A stretch of DNA of 64,000 nt, from the NCBI RefSeq assembly GCF_030815985.1, contig NZ_JAUSXM010000001.1:5642001-5706000 (forward strand), in the 5' to 3' direction. Positions within the stretch are counted from its first letter, which is position 1, and each line of letters starts with the position of its first letter. The notes under the pieces are model-generated. The model had not been told where the DNA came from, did no database searches, and was given only the letters and a program-made list of their open reading frames with translations. Positions 63,116 through 64,000 of this stretch are shown here, in pieces. The position numbers and the translations under genes are program-made. This DNA is from Paenibacillus sp. W2I17 (GTDB taxonomy: Bacteria > Bacillota > Bacilli > Paenibacillales > Paenibacillaceae).

Positions 63116-64000
63116 AGATCAGGAATAAACTGCTGATTGGTTTTACCGCTCTGATGGCTATTTTGATCGTGCTCACGTTTGTGAGTTATGAACGGTTAAA
63201 CAGCAGTAATAAACAGATTGATCAGATGTATCAGGAACGTTATCTCAAAGTAAGGTTCACATCTTCTGTACGTGGAGAGGTCAATGATATTGCCAAAGTG
63301 CTGGCTAACTTGTTATTGAATCCGAACAATTCAATTAGTGCTGCTGAAGGTGACCTGAAGGATATGAAGGATCGGGGGGATGGTTACCTCGTAGAAGTAA
63401 GAAACCGAGCAGACAGTGCACCTGAACATCAACTGGTGGATCGTGTGAATACTGCGTGGACCGCTTATACTTCCTATGCAACGAGACAGATCAACCTGAT
63501 GTCCCAAAGAAGGATAGAAGATGCGAATAACTACCGCAATTCAACAGGACTCGCGGTGCAAAAAGAAGCTGTGGATAGTTTGAATGCTCTTTCACGTTAT
63601 CAGGACCAAGAGATTGATGCCGAGATCAAAAACGCTAATGCAGCGTATACGAGAGCAGTGCAGATCACGATAAGTATCATGATTGCGGGGTTGTTGCTTG
63701 CATTGGGTGTCATTATGTGGGTGCTGCCGAGTATTACACGGGGTCTGAACACTGTATCTATGATGATGACCAGCTTTGGTAAAGGGCGTTACCGAACCAT
63801 TCGGCGCATACAGGTCAAATCCACCGATGAGATTGGTCAGATTGCCAGTGTGTTCAAAGATGTATCCAGTGATCTGGAAGAAAAACTGGAGATCGAGAGG
63901 GCTTATGCGCAGGCTCAGCAGGATCAAAACTGGATGAGTTCGAACATCGCAAGAGTCCCGGAGCTGCTTCGGGGGATTGGCTCCATTCGCCAAATTTCAC
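63112..64000 (+). CDS. Membrane sensor kinase or receptor with HAMP domain, 5' part only
   Basis: Starts at ATG 63112, overlapping the phosphatase stop as ATGA; the frame is still open at the window end after 296 codons. Visible are an N-terminal helix (KLLIGFTALMAILIVLTFVSY), an extracytoplasmic helical domain of about 160 residues (4HB/CHASE3-like), a second helix (ITISIMIAGLLLALGVIMWVL) and a HAMP domain (VKSTDEIGQIASVF). The next ~40 residues start a coiled coil and perhaps a GAF domain. It likely feeds the receiver of the preceding protein. Whether it ends in a kinase is not visible. Confidence 0.85.
   Translation, partial: MKIRNKLLIGFTALMAILIVLTFVSYERLNSSNKQIDQMYQERYLKVRFTSSVRGEVNDIAKVLANLLLNPNNSISAAEGDLKDMKDRGDGYLVEVRNRADSAPEHQLVDRVNTAWTAYTSYATRQINLMSQRRIEDANNYRNSTGLAVQKEAVDSLNALSRYQDQEIDAEIKNANAAYTRAVQITISIMIAGLLLALGVIMWVLPSITRGLNTVSMMMTSFGKGRYRTIRRIQVKSTDEIGQIASVFKDVSSDLEEKLEIERAYAQAQQDQNWMSSNIARVPELLRGIGSIRQIS

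Overview
The window reads as a chromosomal segment of a low-to-moderate-GC, endospore-type Firmicute, most likely a Paenibacillus. The basis is the mix of Bacillus-like genes (ykpA, ypgR, a zosA-like P-type ATPase, a ytjA-like DUF1328 gene, an YflT-type stress protein), a surface protein with S-layer-homology repeats, strong AGGAGG ribosome sites, many TTG starts, and a cydABS oxidase. No tRNA, rRNA, CRISPR array, transposase or prophage gene was seen. Species-level placement is inference.

Region 1 (1-12984) is the most unusual part. The end of a dedicated ECF-transporter module (EcfA1 partial, EcfA2, EcfT) runs, mostly with overlapping or nearly abutting genes, into an adenine-deaminase-like amidohydrolase, an acyl-CoA/acid ligase, a thiolase whose second active-site cysteine is Gly, an SDR, an UGT/MGT-type glycosyltransferase, a SET-family sugar-efflux MFS, a GT-A glycosyltransferase and an acyl-CoA dehydrogenase. 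A double-hotdog MaoC-type hydratase converges on the end. Together they hold every reaction type of a beta-oxidation cycle plus glycosylation and export, without any PKS or NRPS. I could not match it to a described pathway.

Region 2 (13183-16580) is a pectin/uronate module: kduI, a DeoR-type regulator, kduD and a TIM-barrel isomerase. Region 3 (16819-23766) holds a metY gene broken by a 1-base insertion, a metal P-type ATPase with a Fur-like box and a 31-bp palindrome upstream, an alpha/beta hydrolase, a ZIP transporter, a thioredoxin reductase with a PerR-like box upstream, and a glutaredoxin-like protein. Region 4 (24251-28858) is xylR-xylA-xylB with a clear operator and a cre-like site. 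Region 5 (29080-33932) holds two glycosyltransferase genes, a KDPG aldolase and an alpha/beta hydrolase.

Region 6 (34160-43323) is a cell-surface locus: an SLH-anchored PepSY-like protein, a secreted transglutaminase-like protein, a large LPQTG adhesin (frameshifted near its end) and a class-D-like sortase. Region 7 (43597-46701) is a lysine-riboswitch-controlled amino-acid permease and ypgR. Region 8 (46944-54270) holds a divergent PhoB-type regulator and multi-PAS kinase and the cydA-cydB-cydS oxidase. Region 9 (54342-64000) holds a metallo-beta-lactamase-fold hydrolase, ABC-F ykpA, a CDF transporter, an SH3 protein, a stress-protein group (DUF1328, DUF948, general stress protein 17M) whose members share a SigB-like promoter pattern, then a receiver-PP2C phosphatase overlapping a sensor kinase cut off by the window end.
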